DNA of 64,000 bases from Epiperipatus broadwayi. Taxonomy: Eukaryota; Onychophora; Udeonychophora; Euonychophora; Peripatidae. Shown here piece by piece: positions 35,894-47,176 of the stretch; within the stretch, counting starts at the first letter, position 1, and each line of letters begins with the position of its first letter. A program made the translations under genes and the position numbers. The DNA lies in the NCBI GenBank assembly GCA_028023455.1, contig JAQFVV010000056.1, positions 1,364,001-1,428,000 on the forward strand, given 5' to 3'. Under the pieces are notes generated by a model that saw only the letters and a program-made list of their open reading frames with translations, was not told where the DNA came from and searched no databases.

Positions 35894-37303
35894 ACAATTC
35901 CATGTGGTATATGCATAACCACTGTGGCTACCACTATGCACATATTATTTAAAATCTCTCTTTATTGGTTTTAAGTGTTTATATTTTCGCATAGAGCTAT
36001 GCCCAGTAAATTTTGTGATTGCTTTATCAACTGCAACATTTCTGTACATTTGATTTTTAGTTTTAAATTTTACATTGCACTTCTTTATATATGTAAATCA
36101 TTACTTGTTATACAAACCCACAAGAGAAAACAAACACACCAATACAAACATAAACATTAATAAATTATTAAACTTTTTGAGAATCATTATGTCTATAAAA
36201 TAAGGTTGCCTCAAACTTGGGGATCAGAGACCCAAAATTACACTATACAAAAATCACTTTTGTTATATTTGAATACAAATTTATATTCTGTATAATAAAG
36301 AGCATAAATGATTTAATATTATATAATTTATATACTATACATACACCAATTCAAATGCAAACAAATTAGTATACCATTTATCAAGTAATTTTTAAAATTT
36401 TTAAATATTCAAGTAATTAAAAAATTAAAATTAATAACTTATGATATTCCATATTATTCGATTACATATCTGAATTATCAGTATATTTTTAATCCATTAT
36501 ATTAGCTTATAAGGCCAAGAAAGATTTCCTGTCTTTATCGCCCCATGTAAACTAGTAAATTGACCAGAAAATAAAAAAAATTAAATGCATCTATCTAATA
36601 AAAATATTAATAAAAAATTCAAATTTTATCCAATTTTAAATTGTGATACATCATTTTAAAGATGGAATCACGAAGCAACAAATGCTGGGATTTCTGTTGG
36701 TGTCCTGCTTATAGTTTTGCACAATTTAAAAAAAAAATAAAACAAAATTTCAATGAATCAACTGCAATGCACAAATGATATCCTACAAAGAATCAACCCA
36801 TTAATCTGAATGATTGAAGAAAATTTGATTCATTAAGTGTTCGATTTTTTCCTTTGCACATATTTGTAAAATTTTATTCTTATTTTATTTCTACACTTAG
36901 AAATTTCAGCGTGCCTAAACTTGGAAGAGTCCATATGTTTACAATCAACATAGTATAAGGGAGAAAATTTATTAACTTAGATAATATTTTTATGTAAATA
37001 AATTTTAGGTCACTTTCCTCCATAGTGACTTCATATTTGGATCACCACGTAATATGGAATGAGGTAAGAATTTTGATACTATTCCATATTAATTACATGC
37101 ACTATTACAGGACAGCATTTGTGTTATTTATTTTAAATAGCAATCATTATATTTATATTTTATTCTGTGTGAATGACCAATCTTATGTGTTTGTTCTTTT
37201 CTGTTAAACATACCAACCATACTTAGGCAGAGTCCCTAAGAAGATGGAGCATCAATCACTGGAATTCAATGATGAGGCTTATATATATATATATTGTACC
37301 GGT
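35894..37303. other. Interval without recognisable gene
   Basis: No motif-bearing frame. The frames 35975-36160 and 37025-37207 look random. A (TA)n run of about 20 bases ends at 37295. Confidence 0.5.
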
Positions 37304-37475
37304 CAAAAAGAAGCCAACACATCAACAAACCCAAACTCAAAGTCGGATTCAAACTCAGGTGGTTCAAACTGAATTCAAACCCAACTCACGAGCTCAGATC
37401 AAATCAATGGATGACATATATCGACGGTACATGACTATGCGCCAAGGAACTAGCTCAACGGATGATGATGATTAA
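37304..37475 (+). CDS. Possible C-terminal coding fragment (unknown product)
   Basis: A plus-strand frame ending at 37475 has polar, protein-like composition: glutamine/threonine-rich start (KKKPTHQQTQTQSRIQTQ), then EFKPNSRAQIKSMDD, YRRYMTMRQGTSSTDDDD and a stop. The downstream TAATAAAGT near 37496 gives an AATAAA poly(A) signal about 20 bases after the stop. Its formal start at 37269 runs through a TA microsatellite, so the true 5' limit is probably a splice acceptor or an element boundary. I do not recognise the protein. It could be a terminal exon, the end of a transposon polyprotein, or chance. Confidence 0.3.
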
Positions 37476-40435
37476 TGAGACTCCTGATCTAACTCTAATA
37501 AAGTATAATAAAATAACTAACAATCTTTATAAGTCAACTCATATATATATGTTCGGGTTGCCAATACAGACAGTGAGCATTAATATTAAAATAATTTGAA
37601 TAAGAAAGAAAGTTTAAAAAAACCCAAATGTGTTAATAAAATGTTTAATAATAATTATAATTTTGTTCAACTTTTAGATTGTGATTATATAGATTACCTC
37701 TAGTCTTTAAACAGAATTTATATTTACAACAAGAATGGCAGTCCTTATTATATGCCAATACTATTACGCAATATTATATGATAAATATATGTCTATGCCC
37801 CCGACAAGAAAATAAAGGTAGATAAAGGTATTTGGCTATGACTGAAATTATTATTCTGATTCTAAAGGAAAGAATGTGAGATTTATTTTCACATTCGCAA
37901 ATCAATTCATAAAGAGCAAGATACGTATTTAGGGCATAACTTTAATATTTAATAGAAAACTTATTTAATTATAAATAAACATGAATTTGTTCGACTTTAA
38001 TAAAATCAATTCATCACGATTTACGAGCATGAGAGCGGGCTTTACTGGAACTGAGAAATAAACGGTACTGACGACTTATGAGCTATAAGAATAAATGTGA
38101 AAAATAATGGCTTGTCTATGATTTGAGAAAATAGCAGGGCTGCTTGTATTTGACAAGTCTTCAATGCCCTATATGAAGGATCCATAGAACACAGGGAAAA
38201 CCAGGTCGGGTCGTAGCCTCGAACCTTTGGTGTTCCAAATATAAAACGAGCAAGTGGAGGAAGTGCTTTCTTCCTAGATAATTAAACTAATAGAAATATC
38301 ACTGAGGACAAGCCTATGAAACAGGAGATGGCTCGCGTCAGCAACGTTCGGAAAATGATGACTTGGTAATCATCGTATTTAAATAATAATACCCAATTTA
38401 TATAAAGAGTGCTCTACGTGATGACCTGATCAAGTTAAATTAAAGTCAAACGTGCTTTAATCAAAAAGTATTTAATGCAATTAGAAATTATATTAATTAT
38501 GCCCTAAATCCCATGCCCTTCCTGAATATTACTAGAAAGTATAAAATTTGAATTAGAATATATATATTCATTTAATTCCTTTATCAACCTTTTTGTGAAA
38601 CAATAAATTAATGTGAATAAATAACTATTATAAATTCAGTAAAGTGGCCGGGAGCATAGGTTAAAATTGAGCTAATAATTTGTTGTTATTAGCCATTAAT
38701 AAAATAGCAAAAATTGTACAAATCATTCAACTCGATAATTAATAGAACTGTATCAAAATAGTTCTAGTGGGTAAGAATTACTGTAAAAATAAATATAATA
38801 TTATTTAACAAGGCAAATGCAACGAAGGAAATTATTATCGAGTTGAAGTTATTATTGGCATATAATAAAAAAAAATAAACAACATTAATAAATCACACAA
38901 TAAATATATATATAATATAATAAATGAACCGCCATCGTAAGAAAAGAGAAAGTTAAATATTAAATTTAAAGACTAGAGATTAAGATAGAGACTTACTACA
39001 TAATTTAAAATAACATTAACAAAAAGACAATTTTACAGTAGATAGCTTAAAGATGTTTTAACTTAAAGTTCAGAACTGGCCAGGTTCAAAAGGAAATATA
39101 TTACCATTTCTTCATGGTTGACTTCTGAGTTTCCACAAGGCAGAGTCCAGTTGGATGAAACGTATGCGCGCATTTTGAAAATTAGGTGAATAGCATTTTG
39201 ATGGATTTCTCTAAGGTTTTGGCAGCTTACGATTGGTATATATATTTTTATATTGCAGCCACATTAAAGATTTTCAGGGGACTTAAGGAACCGTAGTCAG
39301 ACTCTTGAAGTTAAGCCCCCCACCATGGTAGAAACACTATTTTTACTTCATAATTTAACTGGGCGGCTTCTTCTCTAATGAAATATATATGGCTTCTCTT
39401 AATGAGGAATAATAGCTGCTTGGAAACTTTTCCTGGGCTCTTTATACTGTATCTGATGCCTTTAGGCTAAATCAATCTTACAAAAAAAAATGTACTAGTT
39501 GTTTTTAGATACATTCCTTTGATAAGGCTTTCAAACTCATTAACTTGAATTCATTTTCTAATTAGAAAATGAATTTTTAATATCAGAAAATGATTTTAAT
39601 TAGGACCGTCCTAACATTTTAAAGACTTATCTATTTCTAATTAATAAAAACTTTAACCATTGTTTTGGAAAAAGAAAATCTGAAAGCTTATCGAAAGAAT
39701 GTGGCTTTTAATCACTAAAAATTTAACATATTATTTAAAAGTAAAATAAACATTCCGACAAGCAATGAAACTTTCGAACAATTATATATATTTAAACATT
39801 TATAAATATATATACACGCACAATCCACGCAGTTATAATATATATAAATTCATGAATAATTCTAACATGAATTTATTAATAGAAATGATTAGTTTAAATC
39901 TCAAATGAGTTAATTTTAACACACATTTATAATAGTTTTTCTTTAAGGAAACTAGCGTGGACTGAACGCATAAAGCCCCATTGCATCGGAAATTCAAAGT
40001 TAGTACAAGGGTTTGAAGTTGGCTACATGTGAAAGATCATGAAGCTAGGATCGAACTTAGATCCGACTGCTTCAATATATATATATATGCTGTGTAACAT
40101 TGTAAATTAGTTAGTCAGCTTTGAGGTCAATGTAATCATGATTTTTTTTTATATATTAATTTAATTTGCTTTGCAAATAGTGAGTGCTGAGTTATGTATC
40201 TCTGCCATGGGTATGGAATCAATGATATGGTAGAAAGGCATACTTGACACATATACCTGCATCTTTTATTATGTTAAATGAGTTTTAAACTTTATTTGTT
40301 ATTGATAAACAAGTTTTTAATTTGATTTAAAATTTAACTGGTCTCTAGTTTATCAGAATCATTCATACACCCATCCGTCAATTTATTTGACTATATATAT
40401 ATATATATATATACATGCACACACACATCTTTTTC
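37476..40435. other. Interval without recognisable gene
   Basis: Slightly less A+T-rich at 38020-38420 and 39060-39480, suggesting remnants of an unrecognised element, but there is no frame with motifs. GTTCGA-type B-box-like sequence occurs on the minus strand near 38219-38227 and 40048-40056 without matching A boxes. Confidence 0.45.
39548..39575. repeat. 28-bp perfect palindrome
   Basis: AATTCATTTTCTAA followed directly by its reverse complement, with no spacer. Likely a chance or slippage palindrome in A+T-rich DNA. Confidence 0.8.
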
Positions 40436-40719
40436 ATATGTATATAATGATACATTAATAGGGTTGGATGCATCTCAAGTCAATGGTAACCTGTATAGGG
40501 GCGCAATAATTGCTATACAAAGTAAATTCAGCCCTGAAGGTAGCTGAAGGCAACATTCTTCCTGAGTATCCAAAAGGGGGGTGAGATATTGAGGAACTAA
40601 TCTAAATTGTATCTGAATTTAATGTGTAAACTTAGAGGTAGCCCATTGGAGGTAGATATGATCATTGGTTACATACTTCATCGCATCATTCACAGCATCC
40701 TATCCGAAGATCCTAGATG

Positions 40720-41144
40720 TGATATGATGTGATGTGGTGTATTATGGCTTCTCCTTAAATGAAGTCAAGAATATCTCAGCAATTATGCCCAGATAAACCT
40801 GTTAGCCACTTTATTTTACATTCCCCATTCTAAATTTACCCATAATCTGCTCTATCCCATTTCCACAACATAATCTTTGTCAATTCTATAACCTTTATAT
40901 CTAAATCCCCCTTATCTTTTCCCAAACCCAGCATAAAAACCAATAATTCCCTTTCTGTATAATCACTCTTTTCATATTTATTTTTCCACAACTTCATTAT
41001 ATGTACCCTTTCTGTTTTCAAACATTTACATTCAATTAACAAATGCCTAATATTTTCTATTCCTTCCTTACATAATTTACAAAATAAATCACCCATATTT
41101 TTCCATTTACATGTATATTCTTTTGTAGCTAAAGATCCCATTCG
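40720..41144 (-). pseudogene. CR1/Ingi-like LINE, 3' part (split by nested LINE)
   Basis: The minus-strand frame 40836-41144 encodes the extreme C-terminus of a LINE ORF2: RMGSLATKEYTCKWKN, then the CCHC module CKLC..(8)..HLLIEC (C-X2-C-X8-H-X4-C), and a final KIMLWKWDRADYG before the stop. A poly(A)-like AATAAA follows near 40812 on the minus strand. The 3' end appears to be the short CATCACAT-type repeats near 40720-40745. It continues the minus-strand frame at 43526-44099; the two halves are separated by a plus-strand LINE. Confidence 0.75.
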
Positions 41145-42617
41145 AGCCTTCTCTTAGGTCACCGCACAAACCCTGCCTTGGAGTGGGTGGGCACAACCGG
41201 AGAGGCAGATCATGGTATTACACTCCAAGACATCATCAGTAGGTTGCAGGGTCTTCCAGACAGTGTTCATCCTGGGATTCATGCTATCCCGAAGTTTGTG
41301 TTCACTCACTTAATTTTTTTTACTGCAAGGATTATATTAAACATGTCAACCTACCTCGCCATTCAAAGGAGAGTAATTCCTAACCTATATCCAATTGCCA
41401 TGGTTCCATTCATTAAAAAGAACTGGGATCCTACCTCTCTTAGCAGTATCAGACCAATATCGATGACACCAATTTTGTTCAAAGTCATGGAGGGTATAAT
41501 AAAAGAAAAAATTCAGAATGCCATTCTACAGGATATATCGGCCTCTCAATATGCAAGGAAGGGATCATCGGCGCTGACTGCAATTGGTGAAGTGAAAATT
41601 CTGCTTGATCACATTAGATCTAACAGAAAATCCCGGCCTGTGGCAGTCCAGCTGGATGTGTCCAATGCTTTTGATACAGTAGATGTCAACATTCTTCTTG
41701 AATTGCTATCTCAGTTGAACATATCAAAACAGATAATTCAGATATTGGACAATCTCCTGAATAATAGGCATATTCATATTTCCATAAATGGACATTACTC
41801 AGATGGATTTGGCCCTTCAAGATCCATACCACAAGGTTCACCGTTGAGTGGTCTATTGTTCATAAAGTACATCGACCCTCTGATTAAAGAGCTAGATCAG
41901 CTTCCAGGTATATATGTGCCCCGGCTTAAGAAAAACATCAAGGTTTTTGCATACATGGATGACATACTTGTGATTCTTCCATCCCATAAGTATCTGAAGA
42001 CACTTCATTCCATAATTACCAATTATACTAAAGATTATAAATTATCCATCAATCCTCACAAGTCATCATCCTGGTGCATCAACACTGGTAGGAAAAGACT
42101 ATCCAATTTTTTAGCGGAACCTCAGTGTTTTCTGGGGTTTCCTATCTTCAAGTCACAGACTGCTATGTCTGTCTGCCTACAAAAATCCATCATAAGCAAT
42201 GCTACTAAGGTGGTTCAGTCGCTGTCAAGGACATACCTGTCCCTACAAGGGAAGATTGCTCTTATTAATATGAAGATTATGGCGAGCATAAATTACTACC
42301 TGCCAATAATGACAGTTACCAAATCATTCACCTTACAGATTCAGAGGCTCTGTGGTCAGCTCTTATGGAGAGGTCGGACCACTGCAATTAGCATCCGCAG
42401 ACTTCAGTTTCACAGGAAACAGAACGGTATGGGTCTCCATTCAATACAGACAATCAATTTCCAAAAAGGGCATTCACTTTTAGTAAACCTGGGGAAAAAA
42501 TACCCTCTATCAAATATTATAGAGACTGTAATACCTACTGACAGACCTCCCCCAGTAAACACACATGGCTTGACACCATTATTAAACAACAATCTCTATA
42601 CATCGGGCACTCAATAA
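41145..42617 (+). CDS. L1/Tx1-like LINE ORF2, reverse transcriptase part (5'-truncated)
   Basis: A 479-codon uninterrupted frame (41178-42617) of a non-LTR retrotransposon reverse transcriptase, which copies element RNA into DNA at a nicked target. Visible motifs: pre-RT LPDSVHPGIHAIP (residues 26-38), RPISM (92-96), catalytic QLDVSNAFDTVD (158-169), PQGSPLS (218-224) and YMDD (259-262, where most LINEs have F/YADD). The L1/Tx1 thumb and connection block LSLQGKIALINMKIM and LLWRGR lies around residue 365-400. No ATG opens the frame and the listed start is a TTG; the real protein began upstream with ORF2 and endonuclease, lost by truncation at about 41145. The frame ends early at TAA 42615-42617; the C-terminal domain continues in another frame. 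Confidence 0.9.
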   Translation, partial: SLLLGHRTNPALEWVGTTGEADHGITLQDIISRLQGLPDSVHPGIHAIPKFVFTHLIFFTARIILNMSTYLAIQRRVIPNLYPIAMVPFIKKNWDPTSLSSIRPISMTPILFKVMEGIIKEKIQNAILQDISASQYARKGSSALTAIGEVKILLDHIRSNRKSRPVAVQLDVSNAFDTVDVNILLELLSQLNISKQIIQILDNLLNNRHIHISINGHYSDGFGPSRSIPQGSPLSGLLFIKYIDPLIKELDQLPGIYVPRLKKNIKVFAYMDDILVILPSHKYLKTLHSIITNYTKDYKLSINPHKSSSWCINTGRKRLSNFLAEPQCFLGFPIFKSQTAMSVCLQKSIISNATKVVQSLSRTYLSLQGKIALINMKIMASINYYLPIMTVTKSFTLQIQRLCGQLLWRGRTTAISIRRLQFHRKQNGMGLHSIQTINFQKGHSLLVNLGKKYPLSNIIETVIPTDRPPPVNTHGLTPLLNNNLYTSGTQ

Positions 42618-43204
42618 CAGAGTTTAATAATAAAATCAACATCTGGCAGGCACATTGCCTGCTGAATCCTGTTAATACAGTTATTTATGCTCACCTAGGG
42701 TGCAGCAATCATAAAATCACCTCAATATTTAAATATCTGCTACTGGAGCCCAAACTTTTGGATTATCTGATCAAGGTGAATATGGATTCCATGCCAACTA
42801 ATACATTCTTATACTACAAGCGGTTTCTAAATAAAATAGACCCTATTTGTCATGCCTGTTCTAGAGGAGAGGAGTCCTTTAATCATCTGTTAAATATATG
42901 TCCAGGCTATAACAGTATTCGAAGAATTATCTCTCAACACTGCATTATAGCAGTGGATAAAATCCTGGACATCAGGGGTTGTCTCTTCTCTGGAGACTTT
43001 ACAGTAATCAGGTTATCAATCTTCCTGACATATGCTTTTTGGTACACAAGGTGCAGGACAAAGTTCACACAACCAACACCGGATCCCAATGCTATATTTT
43101 GCGATAAGCTCAAAGCTCTTCAAGACAAGGATAAGATACTATCCTCTAGATTTTTGTTTAATAATACATGGAGCCTACTAGTATGGCCCACAGACTCTAC
43201 ATGA
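42618..43204 (+). pseudogene. L1/Tx1-like LINE ORF2, C-terminal zinc-finger part (frameshifted)
   Basis: The frame 42758-43204 continues the reverse-transcriptase ORF after a frameshift or stop at 42617. It contains the C-terminal CCHC module CHAC-X8-HLLNIC (zf-RVT type) and a tail LSIFLTYAFWYTRC, ending with a stop at 43204. One frame disruption separates it from the RT frame, so the element is non-functional but young. The following 320 bases (43205-43525) are the 3' UTR; the end carries AATAAATATATTTTTTAAAA, which includes a poly(A) signal. Confidence 0.8.
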
Positions 43205-43525
43205 ATTTTGGACCTGATATATCCACATTGTAGTGTATCGTAGAAGAAGTAGTCTGTGTTGCAACATGTCGGATTCTACTAGAGGGGCATTGATTTCACA
43301 CTACATGTATCCCAGCTGATAAGTTAGCATTATTGGGTCATTCTCTGCACTGGCAGGGGTGGGCAATACCAACTAAATAGTACGTATTTGCTCATATTAT
43401 AACCTGCTAGTGCGGAGAATGGCTTTTGCATACTTTTTCCAGACCAATGCCAGCAATGGATGAGCCAACATTAACAAAGTGTTTTTATTATGCATCTGTA
43501 CAATTTTATAATGTCAATAAATATA
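43205..43525 (+). other. 3' UTR and tail of nested LINE
   Basis: Non-coding and richer in G+C than surroundings (GGCAGGGGTGGGCAATACC). It ends at AATAAATATA and an A-rich tract where the minus-strand LINE resumes. I could not identify a clear target-site duplication: the junctions are known only to about 20 bases on each side. Confidence 0.6.
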
Positions 43526-44099
43526 TTTTTTAAAACAATAAACTACTTTCCTTACTATTATCATATATTAACTCACAGCTAATATTCTGTTTATTTCTAT
43601 ATATATTTAAACTCTCTTTACTCTCCATACTATTTCTCCATCTCTCTAACTCCCTAGTCTTTATTAATAAATTTATTCTTTTATCCCATTCCTTACTACT
43701 ATAACACTCAATAATCCTCTTAACACAGTCATCCCATCTTTTGTACAAATATACTGATATAAATTCTTTATCCAAATCTTTTGCATACCACATTACCTTT
43801 CTCACCCATCTTGTTACCTGCCCTTTACTCATAACCCAATTAAATACTATTTTAGCTATTCTTTTATTATCCATAATCTGCAATCTACCAAACATTTTCA
43901 TTTTACTTTTTGCATCTCTCATATGAAAACTTGACCATCCCATTTCTCTTTTAATTGCCTCCCTTGCTGTCCATACTTCTGCATCCAATGCATGTCTTCC
44001 TACTTCCCTTTGAGCTTTTTCTAAGTAATCTAATATCTTTTTATTAACATATAATGCATCATAGTGATATGTGACCCCCTTTTCCGGCAGGCCATTACA
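43526..44099 (-). pseudogene. CR1/Ingi-like LINE, post-RT part (split by nested LINE)
   Basis: The minus-strand frame, continuous from 44099 to 43530, reads ...LDYLEKAQREVGRHAL, DAEVWTAREAIKREMGWSSF, RDAKSKMKMFGRL, KIVFNWV, then W-rich helices ending KESSLLF. This is the 'Q+.VGR..LG......EA++GD+GWS.F..R' domain found after the RT of CR1-, RTE-X- and Ingi-type LINEs. The RT domain itself is missing, so the element is 5'-truncated near 44100. Its C-terminal zinc-finger end lies at 40836-41144, beyond the inserted plus-strand LINE. Confidence 0.75.
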
Positions 44100-44852
44100 C
44101 TATCAAATACATAAATACCAATCTCTGTAATTCAAAAGAGCATTCTGCCATAATGCAATCACAGATTTTAAATCACAATGAAAAAAATAAAACTTGAATG
44201 CAAATTCCAATAAATAAAATCATAATATAAGAATTGAAATGAATATAAAAAATATTTTACAAAGGTTTGAGTACATTTACTTTCATTGAGAATAAAATCT
44301 TATCATGAATTTAATGATTACTATATGGATTTATCATTGGCACAATAGTATTTATTTACAGTTCTTTTTGGTTGCTTTATTAGTCATTCTTAAGATAACT
44401 TCACATCTTTGAACTTCAGCAAATTGAGATTTTTTGAGAACAATAAACTTTTATCAGAAGAGGCAAATGGATTAGCTTTTTCATCATTATAATCTTTAGT
44501 CTACTAACTCCAAGGTGTGGCATGGCATGTCCTTACTGTTTAGAGATTAAATTTTGGAAAATAAATGGTACATATATTTTTGGTATTTACTCAGCACATA
44601 CTTTTGAAAGTCAATTTCATTGAAAAAATTTGCATCATAACTAGAATGAAATCAGCACTAAAATGTGTTTTCTTGAAATATGACTTTTTTATATGGTTGT
44701 GCTGCACTTATACCTATTTTTCTTCTTACAATTGATTTTGTGCTACATTATGATTATATGCAGGCAGTTTTATGCACTGTCTAGGAATATGAAAGAATGA
44801 ATTCATAATGAATCCATGAATAATCAGCTCAGCTTCACCTTATTATATATAT
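44100..44852. other. Interval without recognisable gene
   Basis: A+T-rich; no frame or repeat recognised. It ends in a short TA run. Confidence 0.5.
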
Positions 44853-44936
44853 ATTATAATGATCCAAAAGAAAGTGATGATCGAATCTTACCGTAATCTG
44901 CACTACAAGGGCGCCATCTAGGCATTTGTGTGGATA

Positions 44937-44946
44937 CTATAAAAAG
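44937..44946 (+). promoter_or_regulatory. TATA box just inside left TIR
   Basis: CTATAAAAAG is followed about 30 bases later by TTTCCTGACAG and then, at 45067, an ATG opening 64 codons (45067-45261). The position immediately inside a terminal repeat fits a transposon promoter. The short peptide starts MKPAKVTSRTSDQSS and has no recognised domain. Confidence 0.4.
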
Positions 44947-45066
44947 AGAAATATTGAGTTTCCTGACAGTGCCAGCTTTTTTGTGTTTGAGACATGTGAT
45001 AGGACACACATATCACACTCTCTTATTTTTTTTTTAAAAAAAAAATGAAATGACTGTAATTCCGAA

Positions 45067-45261
45067 ATGAAACCAGCTAAGGTCACCTCCAGAACATCAG
45101 ATCAGTCTTCCAATGGAGACGCCATGGGAATTAAAAACAGGAACCTGGACTCTTCTACCATGAGCTATGAACTTTACAAATTAACAAAAAAAAAAGTAAT
45201 TAAGAACTTTCGTCAATTTTTTTTTTTTAAAGAATCAGCTAATCTAAATTTAAAAAAATGA
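45067..45261 (+). CDS. Short ORF in TIR element (unknown)
   Basis: A 64-codon frame starting with ATG downstream of the TATA box. It is serine/threonine- and lysine-rich (MKPAKVTSRTSDQSS...MSYELYKLTKKK) and degenerates into low-complexity FFFFKE before a stop, so the 3' half is probably not genuine. It may be the first codons of a lost transposon protein. No family is recognised. Confidence 0.25.
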   Translation: MKPAKVTSRTSDQSSNGDAMGIKNRNLDSSTMSYELYKLTKKKVIKNFRQFFFFKESANLNLKK

Positions 45262-46588
45262 ACTCTTATCTGATTTTCAAATTTACAATTAATGTTTAAA
45301 TTATATATTTTTTTTGCTAAAAAAAATCATTTCCATTTTATTATTTGTATTAATATTTATTGTTTAAATTTTAAATGCATTAAATTTAAGTTGGGTATGG
45401 ACATTGCATGGATTCGTTAGCGGTTAATTATGTTGTGGTTTTCATATTTGATTAGAATATATAAGTCATCGATGTCAATGTGGCATCTTATGATGAATGC
45501 CATTGGGTTTCTTGTATTCCCTCTGCAATTGACGTTATCGATGACTTTGTATTTTGATATGGTTATGTTTATTTTGAAATGTTTTTGACTGTGGAATCTA
45601 TGCGGCTCAACATGATAAAACAAATTTTATAAAATTCATCTGTGTGAACGTATATAAATGTTAAATTTAAGTCGGGTGTGAATGGCTGTATAGATTTGTG
45701 AAGTTTTACTAGGGGAGGGTAATCTTAGGTTATTTGTTTTGTAGTTAAATTGGGTCAATGGATTAGATGTATTGATGTAATTAGTAAATGTAGCATGAGA
45801 TCCGCTACAGGCAGAATTGCATATATACGCCCCACACTCTCTTTTTGCCTATGGATGGGATTGTAAGTTGGCAAAAAGGACCGCTGTCCCTTCCTATGGA
45901 GTTTTTATTTTATTGTTTTTCTTGCCTTACAGATGTAACATTCCTGTATTGGACAAGAGTCAATGTCTTTTCTAACTATACTGTTCAGATGTACATTCCT
46001 GACAGTATAGTATATTAGTGTGGTTGTATTTTCATGCTACATTGAATACACCAATGTATCAGATGGATTAATGCCGGTTTGACTGCGAACTTTTGGCCTA
46101 AGGTTAAATAAGGGATAGAATATTTTCTTTTCAAATCCGAATCTATGTAGTCTATTCATACTCGACGATCTTAATAAAAAAATATTAAATTCATTTGTAT
46201 GGACAATCTTAAAATATTAAAATAAAATTTAAAGATATAGTTAAATGCTAAAGTAAATATACTAAAATAATAATGCTAAATTTTATATATATATATATGT
46301 GCGTAAATAAATGTTTGTGTGTATAATTACTGGCAGTGGCTTATTTTATTCCTTTTTTAATATTGAAATATATCTTAGATAAGAATTTATTATAAAATAT
46401 TATTATCTCTGCATCTTCACTGAGCTAGTGACAATGGGCTAACGGTCTAAATATTTAAATAAAGTGGAATCTTAACATCGTGTCTCTGCCTACTTTATAA
46501 ATTTTTCTAGGTTCAAATGCCTAGATAGAGCTCTTGTAGTGCAGTCTACGGTAAGATTCGATCTTCACTTTATTTTTGATCGTTATAA

Positions 46589-47113
46589 TACATATATATA
46601 TATATATCCTTTTTGTTTGACAAAAACATGCTTACTATCCATTAAGCTCTTGTTCTTGCTTATGAAAAGTTGTTTTCTTGAAAGCTAATTTTCTGATCAT
46701 TATTTCTTCTTTTTAGAGTCAGTTTAAAAATAGTTTAATGGTAATTCTTAAGTATAATTAATTTTAAAAAAATTAGCTGGCATATACTTATCTTTTTTAT
46801 ATAATTATATATAAAAAGAACTTTTTAAATTCTGATATTTGTAAATTCTTTAACTTCTTACTTTTTTATTTGATTTTCTAAAATTTAGATTTATCCCTTT
46901 TTGTTATATACAATGATATAAAACTATTATAGGATTTAAAGTACAAGAATTATATATATGAAGTATCATTTATTTAACAATATGCATTCAGGGATTGTTA
47001 TCTTTACAAATGTTTTATTTATTTTAAAAATCTATTTATTTCAATCAATACTCAATAATTTTATAATCATGCTATAATTAGCATCTATAGGATAACTTTT
47101 ATTTGATTTGGGA

Positions 47114-47176
<63 letters not shown>

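Larger units (their letters stand above)
44853..46588. mobile_element. Non-autonomous element with 74-bp terminal inverted repeats
   Basis: Terminal inverted repeats at 44853-44926 and 46515-46588 share TTATAA(C/T)GATC, GATCGAATCTTACCGTA, CTGCACTACAAG and ATCTAGGCATTT. Both outer ends abut TA microsatellites. The 1.7-kb body contains a TATA box near the left end and one possible short gene start (45067-45261), but no transposase motif. The frame 45417-45623 (minus) is not recognised. It may be a deletion derivative of a DNA transposon, or a foldback pair of an unknown retroelement end. Confidence 0.65.

Noticed and set aside
38070-38098. CTGACGA followed by a CTTAT/ATAAG hairpin
   Set aside because: The hairpin is good but is followed by AATAAA, not GAAA, unless its closing pair is sacrificed; no stem I or III is found.
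38308-38330. CTGAGGA...GAAAC, a hammerhead-like core
   Set aside because: The nine bases between the two core segments (CAAGCCTAT) cannot form stem II, and no stem I pairing flanks it.
41952-41963. YMDD as evidence for an endogenous retrovirus
   Set aside because: All surrounding motifs (RPIS, LDVSNAFDTVD, PQGSPLS, C-terminal CCHC) are of non-LTR type, and no gag, protease, integrase or LTR is attached.
43741-43926. Plus-strand frame of 61 codons, and similar frames at 42410-42592 (minus) and 56278-56766 (minus)
   Set aside because: Shadows of LINE coding sequence on the other strand.
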